Source of the DNA: an uncultured Gammaproteobacteria bacterium
GTDB lineage: Bacteria; Pseudomonadota; Gammaproteobacteria; SZUA-140
Assembly (NCBI GenBank): GCA_945787585.1
Contig: CALZIG010000192.1
Coordinates: 1-7,308 of the forward strand
DNA: 7,308 nucleotides
Direction: 5' to 3'
Positions 5,427 to 7,308 of the stretch are shown in pieces; the first letter of the stretch is position 1, and each line of letters opens with the position of its first letter. Under the pieces are notes generated by a model that had not been told where the DNA came from, did not search any database, and was given only the letters and a program-made list of their open reading frames with translations. The position numbers were made by a program, and so were the translations under genes.

Positions 5427-6802
5427 TGGCTGTATTTGGTGGTATCAGTAGTCCAGTGGCCCTTTCCGAACTCGGTATTATTCATGATAAAAAGATAATT
5501 TACCTCGATCCCTGGGCAGCGGCGACGCCGATTGTAGAGAATGGCCGTTCCCCGAGTTTTGTTTTCAGGGTCTCTGTGAGGGATGAATATGCGGCAGGGT
5601 TTTTATTGCCAGAGGCACTGAAGGTTTCAGACAAGGTCGGGCTATTACTCGTCAATAATGGCTGGGGCCGTAGTAATCACCGCGCCTTGATTGATGAATT
5701 AAAACAGCGGAGTCTTGAGGCTGTATCGATTCAGTGGTTCGATTGGGGTGAGACGAGTCATCAAAATATGATTAATGCGCTTTATCAGGACGGCGCAGAA
5801 GTGATTATCTATGTGGGTAATTCAGTTGAAGCGGTTTCATTTATTCGTCAGCTTGCGGTTAAACAGCCACCAGTGCCTGTGGTTTCACATTGGGGCATCA
5901 CCGGTGGCGATTTTGAACTATTGACAGGCGATGTACTTCACAAAGTCGATTTACGGGTACTGCAAACATTTAGCTTTATCAATAATAAAGATAAGCGAGC
6001 AAAGACTATTGTTGATCGTTATCGAGAGAAATATCAGGTTAATTCGGCATATGATATTGTTGCGCCTACTGGAATGGCGCATGCGTATGATTTGACGCAC
6101 TTACTCGTTTTAGCCATCAGAAAAGCAAATGGAGTGCTAAGTATTGTTGCAAATGGGGTGGTGGATAATGATGTTAAAAAACGAACTGATCTGTTGAAAT
6201 CTGCTTTATCTAATAGTGAGCGTCTGAAGCTACTGATCAATGATCTTCTCGATGTGCAAAAAGTGTCTTCAGGCAATATTGATCTCCACCTTAATACGGT
6301 GGCTTCAGGTAGTATGATTGATGATGTGATCAAGCGACAGGAAGGTTATGCGAGCCAATTTGGAGTGACGATTATTCATTCCAATGATGGGGAAGAGGCT
6401 CTTTTTATGGAAGTTGATGAGCATCGAATTCAACAGGTCTTCGATAATCTTATCTCTAATGCAATCAAGTTCTCTCCTGCTAAGGGTGTGGTAGAGATAG
6501 CTTCTTGCAGGGTAGATGATGAAATAAAAATCAGTATTCGTGATTATGGAGAGGGAGTACCCAAAGGGTTTCAGCATAAAATATGTACTCGCTTTAGTCA
6601 GGCGGACGGTTCAAGTTGCCGTAAGGTGGCGGGGACAGGGCTAGGATTAAATATATGTAAATGGATTGTTGAAGCGCACGATGGATCTATTGGCTATGAA
6701 AATGCACCGGATGGAGGCGCGTTATTCTGGTTTAAAATCCCGATGATAAACAAAGTAACGCCCCAAATGCCGAATAGCGATAGCGCCGCGCAGTCAGTAT
6801 AA
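5426..6802 (+). CDS. Open segment of the broken gene: LivJ-like domain joined to a histidine-kinase core lacking its His
   Basis: The last open frame of the broken gene is 458 codons counted from GTG 5426, which is only a codon inside the LivJ domain (upstream in frame reads IPNL) and probably not a real start. Residues 1 to about 235 are the rest of a Peripla_BP_6 domain, with GGISSPVAL, DPWAAATPIV, FRVSVRDEY, GWGRSN, SHWGITGGDF and AHAYDLTHLL. At about 236 it passes directly into LSIVANGVV and ERLKLLINDLLDVQKVSSG, the second HisKA helix. The HATPase domain has Asn345 in NLISNAIKFS (N box), Asp373 in RDYGEGVP (G1) and GTGLGL at 403-408 (G2). The F box reads KICTRFSQAD, where kinases usually have IFE.F.QAD, a hint of drift. 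There is no membrane segment and no HELRTPL box, so autophosphorylation is not expected. No receiver follows. Confidence 0.65.
   Translation: MAVFGGISSPVALSELGIIHDKKIIYLDPWAAATPIVENGRSPSFVFRVSVRDEYAAGFLLPEALKVSDKVGLLLVNNGWGRSNHRALIDELKQRSLEAVSIQWFDWGETSHQNMINALYQDGAEVIIYVGNSVEAVSFIRQLAVKQPPVPVVSHWGITGGDFELLTGDVLHKVDLRVLQTFSFINNKDKRAKTIVDRYREKYQVNSAYDIVAPTGMAHAYDLTHLLVLAIRKANGVLSIVANGVVDNDVKKRTDLLKSALSNSERLKLLINDLLDVQKVSSGNIDLHLNTVASGSMIDDVIKRQEGYASQFGVTIIHSNDGEEALFMEVDEHRIQQVFDNLISNAIKFSPAKGVVEIASCRVDDEIKISIRDYGEGVPKGFQHKICTRFSQADGSSCRKVAGTGLGLNICKWIVEAHDGSIGYENAPDGGALFWFKIPMINKVTPQMPNSDSAAQSV
6125..6160 (+). repeat. Near-identical 12-bp direct repeat at the domain junction
   Basis: GCAAATGGAGTG (6125-6136) and GCAAATGGGGTG (6149-6160) agree at 11 of 12 bases and start exactly 24 bases apart, encoding ANGV twice in the same frame. 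They straddle the point where the LivJ-like domain jumps into the middle of the HisKA domain. They may record how the deletion or a small duplication arose, or be coincidence. Confidence 0.45.
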
Positions 6803-6847
6803 AATCAAGCCTCTTTCTCGGTACGAGTAATAGCACTTCTTTATGAA

Positions 6848-6869
6848 GACTATGACGCTAGTCATTGTC
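6848..6869. terminator. Imperfect hairpin overlapping the end of the transglycosylase gene
   Basis: GACTATGAC (6848-6856) pairs with GTCATTGTC (6861-6869) over a 4-base loop with one T-T mismatch. It covers the transglycosylase stop codon (6862-6864) and lies between convergent genes. No T-run follows on either strand, so a terminator role is only possible. Confidence 0.28.
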
Positions 6870-7308
6870 GATACCAGCGCGTTCTCAGTGCATTAAAGAC
6901 TTTATTGGGATAGACATCTTTGCCAAGGCTGCCGTTGTAGCGGGCGAGGCCACGGGTGAGATCACCATTCTCTTTATCGAGATAGTATTTAAGTATCGTG
7001 CAGCCGAGGCGTAGGTTGGTGTGTACGTGAAAGAGGTTGTCATCGGGTTTGCCGATCTCTTTGAGCCAGAACGGCATGACCTGCATCAACCCTTGTGCGC
7101 CCGCGTGTGAGAGCGCCCAGCGGTCGAAGTTACTTTCTACTTCAATCAATGCGAGCACCAGTTCGGGTGCCAGGTCGGCGCGAGTGGCTTCGGCGTGGAT
7201 CTGTTTTAATAATTGCAGCTGCTGTTCCGGGTTCTGCTTACGCACGCGGCGTTGCAGGCGTTGTGACATATCCATCAGCCAGACTTCGGCTTCGAAGCGG
7301 TCCTGAAA
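6862..7308 (-). CDS. SLT-type lytic transglycosylase, C-terminal part (runs off right edge)
   Basis: This is a family GH23 lytic transglycosylase that cleaves peptidoglycan glycan strands to 1,6-anhydromuramyl ends in the periplasm. The visible 148 residues include the catalytic glutamate in VESNF (codon 7135-7137) and the adjoining GAQGLMQVMP motif, followed by LRLGCTILKYYL and ARYNGSLG, which corresponds to the AYN.G element of the fold. The chain ends RTRWYRQ. The frame is open past an internal ATG at 7275 to the window edge (visible start FQDRFEAEVWL), so that ATG is not the true start. The upstream part, expected to carry a signal peptide or lipobox, is outside the window. The helical segment before the catalytic Glu is rich in Gln and Arg. 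No domain other than SLT is seen. It converges on the broken sensor gene and is probably unrelated to it. Confidence 0.88.
   Translation of the reverse strand, partial: FQDRFEAEVWLMDMSQRLQRRVRKQNPEQQLQLLKQIHAEATRADLAPELVLALIEVESNFDRWALSHAGAQGLMQVMPFWLKEIGKPDDNLFHVHTNLRLGCTILKYYLDKENGDLTRGLARYNGSLGKDVYPNKVFNALRTRWYRQ

Larger units (their letters stand above)
4133..6802 (+). pseudogene. Broken sensor histidine kinase with tandem TRAP (DctP) and ABC (LivJ-like) binding domains
   Basis: Read through its lesions this is one gene. From ATG 4133: a signal with lipobox LSGC (Cys at codon 35, 4235-4237); a DctP-type TRAP binding domain (about 4266-5170); linker MDEDRAYRDDE; a LivJ-like ABC binding domain (about 5217-6130); then the second half of a HisKA domain and a HATPase domain to the stop at 6800-6802. 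Four lesions are visible. They are an amber TAG at 4202-4204 inside the signal peptide, an extra base near 4401-4405 (in-frame TGA follows at 4406), a missing base near 5402-5411 (in-frame TAG follows at 5424), and an apparent in-frame deletion near 6131 that removes the end of the LivJ domain, the membrane segment and the HELRTPL phospho-acceptor box. The ATG has no Shine-Dalgarno sequence. The frameshifts could be sequencing errors, but the amber codon and the deletion are harder to explain that way. No receiver domain or partner regulator is visible. Confidence 0.85.

Noticed and set aside
6034..6577. Minus-strand open frames of 99 and 90 codons opposite the kinase segment
   Set aside because: They are antisense to LivJ and HATPase motifs and show no features of their own.
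7037..7306. Plus-strand open frame of 89 codons opposite the transglycosylase
   Set aside because: It is Ser/Cys/Arg-rich and antisense to a conserved catalytic domain. It is a shadow.
1..7308. CRISPR array, tRNA or rRNA gene, insertion sequence or phage integration site
   Set aside because: No regularly spaced repeats, cloverleaf, rRNA motif, transposase or terminal inverted repeats were seen. The damage to the broken gene does not need a mobile element.

Overview
The window looks like a gammaproteobacterial chromosome segment. The visible start of endonuclease III closely resembles the E. coli protein, the signal peptides and outer-membrane barrel are Gram-negative in type, and the gene spacing is bacterial. 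No species can be named from the sequence alone.

Layout from left to right. Positions 1-123 (minus strand) hold the first 41 codons of nth, which runs off the left edge. After a 141-base divergent gap, 265-3102 (plus) encodes a 945-residue exported tandem protease. Its order is active trypsin-like domain, PDZ, PDZ, inactive trypsin-like domain, PDZ, PDZ, the arrangement of eukaryotic Nma111/Deg7 rather than ordinary DegP/DegQ. Converging on it at 3153-3833 (minus) is a small outer-membrane beta-barrel protein. A roughly 300-base AT-rich gap at 3834-4132 separates that gene from a divergent, broken gene at 4133-6802 (plus). The right end, 6862-7308 (minus), is the C-terminal part of an SLT-type lytic transglycosylase that runs off the window.

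The most unusual item is the broken gene at 4133-6802. Read through its lesions it is one polypeptide with a lipoprotein-like signal, a complete TRAP-type DctP solute-binding domain, a nearly complete ABC-type LivJ-like binding domain, and the second half of a histidine-kinase core with its ATPase domain. It carries an in-frame amber codon in the signal peptide, a +1 frameshift, a -1 frameshift, and an apparent in-frame deletion that removes the membrane anchor and the phospho-accepting histidine. The inferred ancestor was a sensor kinase reading two periplasmic binding domains from two unrelated transporter superfamilies in tandem.

Functional links are limited. nth (DNA repair), the protease and the outer-membrane protein (envelope), and the transglycosylase (cell wall) look like independent single genes in alternating orientation, not an operon. 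The dead sensor lies head-to-head with the outer-membrane protein gene, so the ancestral sensor may once have been linked to uptake through that barrel. This is inference from position only.
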